Shown here: piece by piece, positions 24,012 to 32,769 of the stretch
Layout: each line of letters begins with the position of its first letter
Numbering within the stretch: position 1 is the stretch's first letter
From: Thermoflexales bacterium
Lineage (GTDB): Bacteria > Chloroflexota > Anaerolineae > B4-G1 > DUEL01
Length of the DNA: 57,423 bases
Assembly: GCA_014360895.1 (NCBI GenBank)
Contig: JACIWQ010000005.1
Coordinates: 1-57,423 of the forward strand
Reading direction: 5' to 3'
Program-made: the position numbers and the translations under genes
Notes under the pieces: generated by a model
Told to the model about the DNA's origin: nothing
Seen by the model: only the letters and a program-made list of their open reading frames with translations
Databases searched by the model: none

Positions 24012-25682
24012 ATGGGGGCGCATCTGTTGCAGGAACTGATCCGAAAAGGCGAGAGTCGTGAGGTGGAATTCAAGAGTGACCGGGGGCCGCTCTCCGACGC
24101 GGAACTATTGGAAGCCGTTGTCTGCCTGGCAAACGATCAGGGCGGCGTGCTGTTGATAGGCGTAGAGGATGACGGCACGGTTACCGGGTTGCATGAAAGC
24201 CACCGTACAAACCCGAAGCAACTGGAAGCCTTCGTTGCCGCTCGCACACAGCCGCCCTTGCTGGTTCGGGTGTCCTTTGAGTCTTTAGAGGGGCATATCG
24301 TTGCGGTGGTTGAGGTTCCAAAAGTCAGTCAGCCGGTGGCAACCAGCGACGGTCGGCTGGTGATTCGGTATCTGGATACACATGGCCGTCCTGGCTGCCG
24401 TCCACTGTATCCCTATGAACTCTCTTCCTGGCGAGCAGACCGGGGCCTTTTTGACTACACCGCGCAGCCAGTGGAAGGAGCCAGTTGGCAAGACCTGGAC
24501 CCTTTAGAGTTTGAACGCCTACGCCGACTGGTGCAGGAATATCGGGGGGACTCTCAACTGTTGGTTTTGGACGACCAACAGTTGGCTCGCGCTTTGAACC
24601 TTGTCTTCGGTCGGGGTCAACATTTCGTGCCGACCGTGGCAGGCCTCTTGCTGGTCGGGAGGGAAGAGGCCCTTCGCACCTTGTTGCCTGCCCATGAGGT
24701 AGCCTTGCAGGTTCTGGAGCGGCGAGAAGTTCGGCTGAACGAATTTTACCGTTGGCCGCTGTTGCGGATTTTTGAGCGGATTATGGAGGCCTTCTCGGTT
24801 AGAAACGAAGAACGGGAGTTGACAGTGGGCCTCTTCCGGGTGGGGATACCGGCTTATGACCCACGGGCGTTCCGTGAGGCGGTAAACAACGCCCTGACCC
24901 ATCGGGACTATACCCGGCTGGGCGCGGTGCACATTCAGTTACGCGAAGACCATGTCCTGATTTCCAATCCGGGTGGATTTGTAGAGGGAGTTACAATCCA
25001 CAACATCCTGGTCGCGGGGCCCAAACCGCGCAATCCGGTCCTGGCCGATGCGTTCAAGCGGATTGGACTGGTGGAGCGGACAGGGCGTGGCGTCAGCATC
25101 ATCTATGAAGGGCTTCTGCGGACTGGACATCTGCCACCGGACTATTCCCGAACCACCCATACATCGGTCACCCTGATTTTGCCAGGAGGTCCGAGTGACC
25201 TGGATTTTGTCTCGTTGATTGTCCAAGAGGAAAACAAACGACAACGTCCGTTTTCAGTGGAGGAATTGCTCCTGCTGAACTATCTCTGGCGGGAGCGGGA
25301 AGTAGACCTTAAGGAGGCGGCCCGGCTGATTCAGCAGGACGAGGTTGTAGCCCGCAGAGTACTGGAACATCTGCTGGAAAGTGGGCTGGTAGAGGGGCGA
25401 GGCCGGACACGGGCTCGCCGTTATCATCTGAGCCTTGCTGTCTATCGGGAGACGGGGAAAAGAGCGGAATACGTGCGCCGACGGGGCTTTGACCGCCCAC
25501 AGATGGAGCAAATGATTCTGGAATATGTACGGTTATATGGTCGGATTACCCGCCGGGAGGTGATGGATTTGTGCCGTGTGAGTGCTCATCAAGCAGCATA
25601 TTTGCTAAGGCGATTAGCAAAAGATGGGCATCTGGAAGTGGTCGGAGCAGGACGTGCTGCCTTTTACCGGCTGAAACGTTGA
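24012..25682 (+). CDS. AlbA-domain, ATP-binding winged-helix regulator-like protein
   Basis: The 556-aa protein starts with an AlbA_2/Schlafen-type DNA-binding domain (E19-F20-K21, then LANDQGGVLLIGVEDDGTVTG). A GHKL-type ATP-binding domain follows (REAVNNALTHRDYT, ISNPGGF, GLVERTGRGVSIIYEG), then two winged-helix segments (about 420-480 and 500-555). This is the COG2865 group, annotated as regulators or helicases and often found near mobile elements. Base composition is lower in GC than the neighbouring mur and fts genes, suggesting acquisition. It is inserted between ddl and ftsQ. Three 20-bp repeats follow its stop. The biological role is unknown. Confidence 0.8.
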   Translation: MGAHLLQELIRKGESREVEFKSDRGPLSDAELLEAVVCLANDQGGVLLIGVEDDGTVTGLHESHRTNPKQLEAFVAARTQPPLLVRVSFESLEGHIVAVVEVPKVSQPVATSDGRLVIRYLDTHGRPGCRPLYPYELSSWRADRGLFDYTAQPVEGASWQDLDPLEFERLRRLVQEYRGDSQLLVLDDQQLARALNLVFGRGQHFVPTVAGLLLVGREEALRTLLPAHEVALQVLERREVRLNEFYRWPLLRIFERIMEAFSVRNEERELTVGLFRVGIPAYDPRAFREAVNNALTHRDYTRLGAVHIQLREDHVLISNPGGFVEGVTIHNILVAGPKPRNPVLADAFKRIGLVERTGRGVSIIYEGLLRTGHLPPDYSRTTHTSVTLILPGGPSDLDFVSLIVQEENKRQRPFSVEELLLLNYLWREREVDLKEAARLIQQDEVVARRVLEHLLESGLVEGRGRTRARRYHLSLAVYRETGKRAEYVRRRGFDRPQMEQMILEYVRLYGRITRREVMDLCRVSAHQAAYLLRRLAKDGHLEVVGAGRAAFYRLKR

Positions 25683-25741
25683 AAAGAATGTGGAATTCGT
25701 CAAAAGAATGTGGAATTCATCAAAAGAATGTGGAATTCAAC
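25682..25741. repeat. Three 20-bp direct repeats (iteron-like)
   Basis: Units at 25682, 25702 and 25722 share AAAAGAATGTGGAATTC, differing only in the last bases. They are head to tail without spacers, directly after the AlbA-type gene. They differ from the repeat families elsewhere and could be binding sites for that protein. Confidence 0.9.
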
Positions 25742-25808
25742 GAAAAATCGCGCGATTAGGCATACATCTATACGTTTCAAAGAGCGACGAACGTAACGGG
25801 AGCACACG

Positions 25809-26597
25809 ATGCCCGCAGCACGACGGGGGAGCAGGAGGCGACGGCAGGGGTTCCGGCAGAGCGTCCCGCTGGTGATTGGGGGCCGGGTAGCCCAGCCACG
25901 GGCGGCCGCGCGCCCAGCGGCGGTGCTGGGCGTGGTGGGGGGCCTGGCCCTGCTGGGGCTGGTCCTGTGGTTCGCGTTTAGCCCGCAGTTCTACGTCACC
26001 GAGGCGCAGGTGGTGGGCGCACAGCGGGTCCCGGCGGAGGCAATTTTCGCCGCCAGCGGGCTCCAGCGCCTGCACATCCTCTGGGCCAGCCCGCGCGCGG
26101 CAGAGGCACGCATCCTGGAAACAATCCCGTCTATAGAGCGGGTGCGGGTCTCCTGCCGACTCCCGGCCCGCTGCGTCATCGCCGTCACCGAACGGGAGCC
26201 GGTGGCGGCCTGGGACCAGGGCGGGACGTACTACTGGGTGGACCGCGCGGGCGGCGCGTTCCCGGGCCCCGGGCCGCTGGAGGGGAGGTGGCAGGTCAGC
26301 GGGCCGCTGCCCACCGACGAGAAAGGGCTGGTGGCCCGGGACGTGCTGGTCGGACTGGGGGAACTGGAACGGCTGGGGATTCGCCCGGGCCGCATTCTCT
26401 ACCGGCCCGGTCGCGGGCTGGTCCTGGAGGACCCGGCGGGCTGGCGGGTGGTCCTGGGCCAGGGGACGGGAATGGCCCGTCGGCTCCAGGTCTACCTGAA
26501 AATCCGGGCCCACCTGCTGGAAAAGGGAATCACGCCGAAGTTTGTGGACGTCCGCTTCCCAGACGCGCCGTATTATTCCGCCACGAACGAGTGGTAG
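25809..26597 (+). CDS. ftsQ: Division protein FtsQ/DivIB
   Basis: The 262-aa bitopic protein has a basic cytoplasmic tail, one membrane helix (about 38-57) and an extracytoplasmic POTRA domain (FYVTEAQVVGAQRVPAEAIFAAS) followed by the FtsQ beta domain (RVRVSCRLPARCVIAVTEREPVA). FtsQ links FtsL/FtsB and FtsA-level assembly at the septum. GGGAG lies about 9 nt before ATG 25809. It is followed within 17 nt by ftsA, as in standard clusters. Confidence 0.88.
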   Translation: MPAARRGSRRRRQGFRQSVPLVIGGRVAQPRAAARPAAVLGVVGGLALLGLVLWFAFSPQFYVTEAQVVGAQRVPAEAIFAASGLQRLHILWASPRAAEARILETIPSIERVRVSCRLPARCVIAVTEREPVAAWDQGGTYYWVDRAGGAFPGPGPLEGRWQVSGPLPTDEKGLVARDVLVGLGELERLGIRPGRILYRPGRGLVLEDPAGWRVVLGQGTGMARRLQVYLKIRAHLLEKGITPKFVDVRFPDAPYYSATNEW

Positions 26598-26614
26598 GGC
26601 CTTCGGAGGGCCGT

Positions 26615-27835
26615 ATGGAGCAGACGGTCGTCGGTATAGATGTCGGTTCCAGCAAAATCTGTACGCTGGTCGGAGAAATCCGGGAGGACGTGGGCCTGCG
26701 CGTCATCGGCGTCGGCATCGTGCCCTCACGCGGCCTGCGCAAAGGGGCCGTCGTCAACCTGACCGAAGCGACGGCCGCCATCACCGCGTCGGTCCAGGAG
26801 GCAGAACGGTCGTCCGGCTACCGGATTGAGCGGGCCTACGTCAGCCTCAGCGGCCCTCACATCGCGTCGCTCAATAGCCGGGGGGTCATCGCCGTCCCGC
26901 GCCGGGAGGAGGGGATCACCCTGGAGGATGTAGACCGCGCCCTGGACGCCGCGGGCGCGGTCGCCATACCCTATAACCGGGAACTGCTCCACATCGTCCC
27001 GCGCCACTATATCGTGGACGGTCAGGAGGGAGTACGGGACCCGGTGGGCATGCACGGGTTCCGGTTGGAGGTGGAGGCGCATGTCATTACGGCGTCCTCT
27101 ATGGCGATCCAGAATCTGGTCAAGTGCGTCGCCGGCGCGGGGGTGGAGGTGGAGGAGATGGTTCTGGGCCCGCTGGCGGCGGGGGACGCCGTCCTCACCG
27201 AGAACGAGCGGGAGGTGGGGGTGGTGCTGGTGGACATCGGCGGCGGCACCACCGACATCGCCATTTTCATTGACGGGACGGTCTGGCATACGGCGTCGCT
27301 GGGGATCGGCGGCGAGTACATCACCAACGACATCGCCATTGGCCTGCGGCTGCCCACCGAGGTCGCCGAGCAGGTGAAAATCCGCTACGGCCATGCCCGG
27401 CCCGCGCAGGTGGGCCAGGACGAGCGGTTCCCGGCGGAGCCGTTCGGCGAGAGCGGCCCGCAGATGCTCCCGCGCTGGAAGATGGCGGAGATTATTGAAG
27501 CTCGCGCGGTGGAGATTCTGGAGATGGTCCAGACAGACATCAAGCGCTCCGGCTACGACGGCCTGCTTCCGGCGGGCGTCGTCCTCTGCGGCGGGGTGGC
27601 CCAGTTGCCCGGCATGCCGGAATTGGCGCGGGAGGTGCTGGGACTGCCCGTCCGGGTGGGCCGTCCGCAGGGGCTGGTGGGGCTGGTGGACCGGATCAGC
27701 GGGCCGGCCTTCGCCGTCGCCGCCGGCCTGATGGGCTGGGGGATGACCGCCGACGTCCGCCGACCGCTGCCCAAAGGGGGGCCATCGCTGGGGAAACGGC
27801 TCCGGGAGTGGCTGCGGGCCCTGCTCCCGGGGTGA
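26615..27835 (+). CDS. ftsA: Division protein FtsA
   Basis: FtsA is the actin-like ATPase that tethers FtsZ to the membrane. The 406-aa sequence has [18 protein letters not shown] at the N-terminus, [13 protein letters not shown] in the second phosphate loop, [13 protein letters not shown] and [13 protein letters not shown]. The basic C-terminal helix [15 protein letters not shown] fits the membrane-binding amphipathic helix. ATG 26615 has GGAGGG just upstream; earlier in-frame starts lie inside ftsQ. Confidence 0.95.
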   Translation: MEQTVVGIDVGSSKICTLVGEIREDVGLRVIGVGIVPSRGLRKGAVVNLTEATAAITASVQEAERSSGYRIERAYVSLSGPHIASLNSRGVIAVPRREEGITLEDVDRALDAAGAVAIPYNRELLHIVPRHYIVDGQEGVRDPVGMHGFRLEVEAHVITASSMAIQNLVKCVAGAGVEVEEMVLGPLAAGDAVLTENEREVGVVLVDIGGGTTDIAIFIDGTVWHTASLGIGGEYITNDIAIGLRLPTEVAEQVKIRYGHARPAQVGQDERFPAEPFGESGPQMLPRWKMAEIIEARAVEILEMVQTDIKRSGYDGLLPAGVVLCGGVAQLPGMPELAREVLGLPVRVGRPQGLVGLVDRISGPAFAVAAGLMGWGMTADVRRPLPKGGPSLGKRLREWLRALLPG

Positions 27836-27837
27836 GG

Positions 27838-27920
27838 CGAATCAAAAGAATCAGGAGAATCAAAGAATCGGGAGAAAACAGGAAACAATCTGCGTTTATC
27901 CGCGTTCATCCGCGTCCCAA
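27838..27920. repeat. Tandem and decamer repeats between ftsA and ftsZ
   Basis: GAATCAAAA/GAATCAGGA-type 8-9 bp steps (27838-27885) are followed by three TCCGCGTTTA/TCCGCGTTCA decamers (27890-27920), the complement of the ACGCGGATGA family. No gene is present; the ftsZ ribosome site follows. Confidence 0.85.
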
Positions 27921-27941
27921 TCCTATGTCTGGAGGTCGCTC

Positions 27942-29003
27942 ATGAAACCGTCCGAGAACTTCGCCCGTATCCGTGTGGTCGGGGTTGGCGGCGGCGGGAG
28001 CAACGCCGTCAACCGGATGATAGAGACGGGCATCGCCGGGGTGGACTTCATCGCCGTCAACACCGACGCCCAGGCGCTCATGCTCTCCAACGCGCCCACC
28101 CGCGTGCGCATCGGCGACAAACTGACGCGCGGGCTGGGTGTCGGCGGCAACCCGGAACTGGGCCGCAAGGCCGCCGAGGAGTCTATGGACGAACTCTACC
28201 AGGTCCTGGACGGCTCCGACATGGTCTTCATCACCGCCGGGATGGGCGGCGGGACGGGGACCGGAGCCTCGCCGGTGGTCGCCAGAATCGCCCGCGAGAT
28301 GAACGCCCTGACCATCGGCATCGTCACCCGGCCGTTCTTCTTTGAAGGGAAGAAGCGGGCCGAACTGGCGGCGGCGGGCATTGAGGCCCTGAAGGAGCAG
28401 GTGGATACCCTCATCGTCATTCCCAACGACCGCCTGCTGGAGATTGTGGAGAAGCGGGTCTCCCTTCAGGACGCCTTCCGCCTGGCGGACGACGTGCTCC
28501 GGCAGGGCATCCAGGCCATCTCCGAGGTCATCACCGTCCCCGGCCTCATCAACCTGGACTTCAACGACGTCCGGGCGGTGATGTCCGAGGGCGGCGCGGC
28601 GCTGATGGCGGTGGGCCAGGGCAGTGGCGAGAACCGGGCCCAGGAAGCGGCCCAGCAGGCCATCTCCAACCGGCTGCTGGACATCACCATTGACGGCGCC
28701 CAGCGCATCCTCTTCAACATCACCGGCGGCCCGGACCTCTCCCTGCACGAGGTCTACGAGGCGGCGACGGTCATCCGGGAGACGGCGCATCCCGATGTAG
28801 ACCTGCGGTTCGGCGCAGTGATTGACGAGGAGATGGGCGACCAGGTGCGCATCACCCTCATCGCCACCGGCTTTGACGCCGGACAGCGCCCGCAGAAGGC
28901 AGCCCGGACGCCCGCGCGGGAGGTCCTGGAGCGCCCGGTGCCCGTCTTTGACAAAGACGACCTGGAGATTCCCGCCTTCCTGCGCCGCCGCGCCGGGGGA
29001 TGA
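27942..29003 (+). CDS. ftsZ: Cell division GTPase FtsZ
   Basis: FtsZ polymerises into the septal ring. The 353-aa tubulin homologue has [14 protein letters not shown], the GTP signature GGGTGTG (102-108), the synergy-loop region [13 protein letters not shown], and a short linker ending in the conserved protein-interaction tail [12 protein letters not shown]. That tail binds FtsA or SepF. ATG 27942 follows GGAGG at about 27930. It is the last classical dcw gene. Confidence 0.97.
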   Translation: MKPSENFARIRVVGVGGGGSNAVNRMIETGIAGVDFIAVNTDAQALMLSNAPTRVRIGDKLTRGLGVGGNPELGRKAAEESMDELYQVLDGSDMVFITAGMGGGTGTGASPVVARIAREMNALTIGIVTRPFFFEGKKRAELAAAGIEALKEQVDTLIVIPNDRLLEIVEKRVSLQDAFRLADDVLRQGIQAISEVITVPGLINLDFNDVRAVMSEGGAALMAVGQGSGENRAQEAAQQAISNRLLDITIDGAQRILFNITGGPDLSLHEVYEAATVIRETAHPDVDLRFGAVIDEEMGDQVRITLIATGFDAGQRPQKAARTPAREVLERPVPVFDKDDLEIPAFLRRRAGG

Positions 29004-29067
29004 GTCACCCCGAAGAGACCCAGACACGAAGAATGATTCATTTGCCCATTCTTCCATTTGCCGCGTG

Positions 29068-29250
29068 GTCATTGCGAGGCGGCAAAACTGCCGCCACGCG
29101 GCGAGGTTGTCACTGCGAGCGCAGCGAAGCAGCTGCTCGCCTCGGCGCGAGCGCCTTCGGCGCGTGGCGCGGCGTGGCCGAAGCACTCCCTTCAGTTTCC
29201 CGGGGGATTGCTTCGCTTTGCTCGTCGTGACACGGTGGGCAGTTACTCCT
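29068..29250. repeat. Palindromic GTCATTGCGAG-family repeat cluster after ftsZ
   Basis: GTCATTGCGAG at 29068-29078 is followed by a second start, GTCACTGCGAGCGCAGCGAA, at 29109. Bases 29097-29133 are the reverse complement of the murC insert. The region ends with TTGCTCGTCGTGACACGG and GGCAGTTACT, the latter shared with 38690-38699. The 270-bp ftsZ-recombinase gap holds nothing else. Confidence 0.85.
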
Positions 29251-29273
29251 GGTGGTAAATCCTGGAGGTGCAT

Positions 29274-30161
29274 ATGGCGGAGGGCGTCGGCCTGACCGCG
29301 CGCTCGTCTCTGGAAGAGGCCATTCCGGCCTTCCAGGACTACATGCGCGCGCGGGACTTCAGCCAGCACACCATTCGCTCCTTCACCTCCGACCTGCGCA
29401 TCCTGGGCGAGTACATCGGAATGAAGACGGCGGTGGGCGACATCGGCACCCGCGACCTGAACCGCTTCGTCCACTGGCTCACCGAAGAGCGGGACGTCCC
29501 GTGCACACCCAAGTCCCTCTCCCGCCGCATCACCACGCTCAAGGTCTTCTTCGGCTGGCTGGCGGAGACGGGCGTCCTGCCGGAGGACCCCGCCGCACCG
29601 GTCATCCACCGCCCCGTCCTGACCGGGCCGCCCCGGGTGCTCAGCGACGAAGAAGTGGCCCGCGTGTTGGAGGTGACGGAGGCCATGCGCCGCCGCGACC
29701 CGTCCGATGCCCGTCCGCATCTCCTGGTCACCCTGCTCCTCGCCACCGGCATCAAGAAGGGCGAATGCATGAACATCGCGCTGGACCACATAGACCTCTC
29801 CGACCCGGCGCGGCCGATATTGTGGGTGCGGTACGCCAGCCCGCGCCGCAAGCACAAGGAGCGGCGTCTGCCCCTGCCCACCGAATGGCTGGCGGTGCTG
29901 GCCGAATACCGCGCCCAGTATGCTCCCCAGGACCGGCTGTTCCCCTGCACCGCGCGCAACCTGGAGTACGTCCTGGACGACGTGGCCCAGCAGGCCGGGA
30001 TTCCCGACGGCCTCTCTTTTGAGACGTTGCGCTGGACATGCGCCGTCCGGGACTATCGGGCCGGGATGCCCCCGGAGCAACTGCGGCAGAAACTGGGCCT
30101 CACCCGCATCTCCTGGCGGGAGGTGGAGCCCAAACTCGCCCGCCTGGCAGAGAAAGAGTGA
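29274..30161 (+). CDS. Tyrosine-recombinase homologue lacking catalytic residues
   Basis: The 295-aa protein has an N-terminal SAM-like core-binding domain (about 12-100) and the C-terminal fold of XerC/D-type recombinases. The catalytic set is not conserved: the first Arg is K161 (LLATGIKKGE), the HxxR His is E250 (with R253), the second His is L276 (QKLGL), and the Tyr nucleophile position is W281 (RISWREV). Only the beta-strand Lys (RRKHKERR, K195) and R253 remain. It probably binds DNA without cutting it. ATG 29274 has GGAGG 5 nt upstream. Directly after ftsZ, it may be a chromosome- or division-linked DNA-binding protein. Confidence 0.78.
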   Translation: MAEGVGLTARSSLEEAIPAFQDYMRARDFSQHTIRSFTSDLRILGEYIGMKTAVGDIGTRDLNRFVHWLTEERDVPCTPKSLSRRITTLKVFFGWLAETGVLPEDPAAPVIHRPVLTGPPRVLSDEEVARVLEVTEAMRRRDPSDARPHLLVTLLLATGIKKGECMNIALDHIDLSDPARPILWVRYASPRRKHKERRLPLPTEWLAVLAEYRAQYAPQDRLFPCTARNLEYVLDDVAQQAGIPDGLSFETLRWTCAVRDYRAGMPPEQLRQKLGLTRISWREVEPKLARLAEKE

Positions 30162-30310
30162 AAACCACGAAGACACAAAGACACGAATGGTTAGGAGAAA
30201 AAGAAAAACCACGAAGACACAAAGACACGAAGAAATCGCTGTTAATTGTTAATTTTTAATTGTTAATTTTTAATTGTTAATTCCCCTTTGTGCCTTCGTG
30301 TCTTGATGGT
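30162..30310. repeat. Octamer and heptamer repeats between recombinase homologue and oxidoreductase
   Basis: CACGAAGA/CACAAAGA octamers occur at 30164-30185 and 30209-30233. A heptamer tract of GTTAATT/TTTAATT follows at 30240-30284, and the complementary right arm TTTGTGCCTTCGTGTCTT lies at 30288-30305, so the outer arms can pair. Confidence 0.9.
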
Positions 30311-30325
30311 AAAAAAACAAACACC

Positions 30326-31438
30326 ATGAACGAAACTCAGTCCCACCCTGTCCTGATTGACGGTTCCCGGCTCATTGCCGAAGCCTGTGTCCGAGCCGGC
30401 GCGGACGCGTACGTGGGCTACCCCATTACCCCGGCCAGCCTCATCTTCTTCTTCGCCAGCCGCCGCTTTCCCATCGCGCTGCCCGCCCCGGACGAAATCA
30501 CCGCTCTCCAGTGGATGGCCGGCCTTTCCGCCGCCGGATACCTCCCCGTCTCCGCTACCTCCTTCCCGGGATTCGCCCTGATGGTGGAGTCCATCAACAT
30601 GGCCTACATGATGGAACTCCCCATGCTGGTCATTCTCGTCCAGCGGCTGGGCCCGGCCACCGGCACCGCCACAGCGGGCGCCCAGGGCGACCTCCTGCTC
30701 CTGAACGGCCTGGTCTCCGGCGGTTACCCCCTCCCGGTCTTCTGCATCGCCGACCTGGAGGACTGCTGGCGCCTCCCGCCCGTCGCCCTGCAGACGGCGG
30801 TGGACCTGCGGACGCCGGTGGTGCTGCTGACCTCCAAAGAGATGGTGATGACCCAGGAGAGTTTTGACCTGGCGCGTCTGGCGGAGATTGCGCCGGTCCG
30901 CCGGACCTTCTACGAGGGCCCCGGCCCGTACTGCACCTACGACCCCGCCGACGGCCTGGTCCCACCCTTCCTGCCGGTGGGCAACGGGCAGCATCAGGTG
31001 CGGCTGAACGCCTCCACCCACGACCGCTGCGGCATCATCCAGCACACCAGCGACGAGGCTATGGCCAACACCCGCCGCCTTCAGGCCAAAGTGGAGGCCC
31101 GGACCCCCGTCCTCTACAGCCTGGACGAGCAGGAGGGCGCCCGGACGCTGGTGGTGGCCTACGACATCACCGCCGGTGCGGCGCGCGAGGCGGTGGCTGC
31201 CCTGCGGGCCCAGGGCGTGCCCGTCTCCCTGCTGATCCCCCGCACCCTGCTCCCGCTTCCCGCCGTCTACCTGGAGACGATGGACCGCTACCCGCGCGTC
31301 GTCATTGCCGAGGAGAACCACCAGGGGCAACTGGCGCACCTCCTCTTCGGACGGCGCGTCCCGCCCCACGTCCGACGGGTCACGGCCATTGGGCGGATGA
31401 TCCGGCCCGACGAAATCGCCCAGGAGGTGGCCCGATGA
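30326..31438 (+). CDS. 2-oxoacid:ferredoxin oxidoreductase, alpha subunit
   Basis: The 370-aa protein carries the pyrimidine-binding domain (GYPITPASLIFFF, SATSFPGFALMVE) and transketolase C-terminal domain (VVAYDITAGAAREAVAALRA, VIAEENHQGQLAHLL) of KorA/VorA-type alpha subunits. With the next gene it would oxidatively decarboxylate a 2-oxoacid to an acyl-CoA and reduce ferredoxin. Substrate (2-oxoglutarate, branched-chain or other) cannot be read from sequence. ATG 30326 lacks a clear ribosome site, since it follows the repeat arm closely. The stop overlaps the beta gene (ATGA). Confidence 0.85.
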   Translation: MNETQSHPVLIDGSRLIAEACVRAGADAYVGYPITPASLIFFFASRRFPIALPAPDEITALQWMAGLSAAGYLPVSATSFPGFALMVESINMAYMMELPMLVILVQRLGPATGTATAGAQGDLLLLNGLVSGGYPLPVFCIADLEDCWRLPPVALQTAVDLRTPVVLLTSKEMVMTQESFDLARLAEIAPVRRTFYEGPGPYCTYDPADGLVPPFLPVGNGQHQVRLNASTHDRCGIIQHTSDEAMANTRRLQAKVEARTPVLYSLDEQEGARTLVVAYDITAGAAREAVAALRAQGVPVSLLIPRTLLPLPAVYLETMDRYPRVVIAEENHQGQLAHLLFGRRVPPHVRRVTAIGRMIRPDEIAQEVAR

Positions 31439-32676
31439 GCGGCTTCCTGGTCAAACCCGAACTCCCGTACTGCAAAGGCTGCGGGCACCACCTCATCGTC
31501 CGCAACACCGTGAAGGCGCTGGAGGCGCTGGGCGCCTCCCCGCTGGACGTCGTGCTGGTTACTGACATCGGCTGTCACGGCATTGTGGACGGCAACTTTG
31601 CCACCCACACCGTCCACGGCCTTCATGGACGGTCTGTCGCGCTGGCGGCGGGGATCGCCATGGGCCTCCCGCCGGAGAAGAAAGTCATCGTCTACATCGG
31701 CGACGGCGGCGCCACCATTGGCCTCCAGCACATCCTGGAGGCGGCGCGGATGAACGTGGACCTGACCGTCGTCGTCCACAACAACATGCTCTACGGGATG
31801 ACGGGCGGGCAGCCCAGCGGCCTGACCCCCACCGGCTTCCGGACCGTCCTCACCCCCCAGGGCTACCCCCTCCCCCATCACGACCTGCCCCGGCTGGTGC
31901 GGGATGCGGGCGCGCCGTACGCGGCCCGCGTCGTCGGCCTGGGCGACTTCTCGGACGTCCTCCGTCAGGCGCTGGAGGTGGAGGGCTTCGCACTGGTGGA
32001 GGTGCTGGAAATCTGCGTCAGTTACGGCGTGAAGATGAATCCGGACCTGCGGCTGAAGGAACTGGCCCAGGAAACGGGCTACGAGCCGGGCGTCTGGACG
32101 GGGGCCCGTCCGGCCTTCCGCCCATCCCGCCGGGAGACGGCCTCTCTTCTGGAGATGCCCGCCGTCCCCCGCCAGTACTCATCTCCGCTGGAGGGCCGGA
32201 TGGCCCTCATTCTGGCGGGCTCGGCGGGGGAGGGCGTGCAGCAGGCGGCGGAACTGCTGGCACAGGCGGCGATGATGGCGGGCCTCCACGCCACCAAAAA
32301 GGGCAGTTACCCGGTCACCGTGGGCGTGGGATTTTCTACTGCCGAAATCGTCCTTTCCCGCGACCCTATTTTCTACCACGGCGTCCCCCAGCCCGACGCG
32401 GTGGTGGTGACCTCAGCGGACGGGCTGGCGAACCAGCGGGAGCGCATCCGCCGGATGACGGGAGGGGTCCTCTGGCTGGACGCGTCGCTGCCGCGGCCGG
32501 AGACGGGCGCGGAGGTGCGGGTGGCCGATTTTCGCGGACGGGCGGGCGCGCGCAACGCCGCCCTCTATGCCCTGCTCACCGTCCTGCGGGAGACCGGTGT
32601 TGTTCCTCCCGAGGCCTTCCTGGAGGCGGTGCGGGAGAGCCCCATTGGCAAACACGTAGACCTGAGCGGGTGGTAG
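31435..32676 (+). CDS. 2-oxoacid:ferredoxin oxidoreductase, fused beta-gamma subunit
   Basis: The 413-aa protein joins a thiamine-diphosphate beta subunit (about 1-235) to a gamma subunit (about 250-413). The beta part has YCKGCGHHLI, TDIGCHGI, and the TPP motif IGDGGATIGLQH ending in VVVHNNMLYGMTGG. The gamma part has LILAGSAGEGVQQAAELLA and GSYPVTVGVGFSTAEIVLS. In KorAB enzymes gamma is more often fused to alpha or separate, so this beta-gamma order is unusual. No ferredoxin-type [4Fe-4S] domain is present. It overlaps the alpha gene by 4 nt, and a strong terminator follows. Confidence 0.85.
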   Translation: MSGFLVKPELPYCKGCGHHLIVRNTVKALEALGASPLDVVLVTDIGCHGIVDGNFATHTVHGLHGRSVALAAGIAMGLPPEKKVIVYIGDGGATIGLQHILEAARMNVDLTVVVHNNMLYGMTGGQPSGLTPTGFRTVLTPQGYPLPHHDLPRLVRDAGAPYAARVVGLGDFSDVLRQALEVEGFALVEVLEICVSYGVKMNPDLRLKELAQETGYEPGVWTGARPAFRPSRRETASLLEMPAVPRQYSSPLEGRMALILAGSAGEGVQQAAELLAQAAMMAGLHATKKGSYPVTVGVGFSTAEIVLSRDPIFYHGVPQPDAVVVTSADGLANQRERIRRMTGGVLWLDASLPRPETGAEVRVADFRGRAGARNAALYALLTVLRETGVVPPEAFLEAVRESPIGKHVDLSGW

Positions 32677-32703
32677 CGCAGGGTTTGTCCTGCACACAAA
32701 ACA

Positions 32704-32751
32704 CGAGGGGGTTGGGGCAGCGGCTTCGCCGCCCCGACCCCCTCGCGTTTT
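32704..32751. terminator. Bidirectional terminator between convergent operons
   Basis: CGAGGGGGTTGGGGC pairs with GCCCCGACCCCCTCG around a GGCTTCGCC loop. CGTTTT follows on the plus strand and GTGTTTTGTG on the minus strand, so it can end both the oxidoreductase operon and the ABC importer operon. Confidence 0.88.
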
Positions 32752-32769
32752 GCCCAGCCGTGGTGCGGT

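Noticed and set aside
29274..30161. Active integrase of a phage or integron
   Set aside because: Tyr nucleophile and other catalytic positions are substituted, and no att-like duplications or phage genes are nearby.
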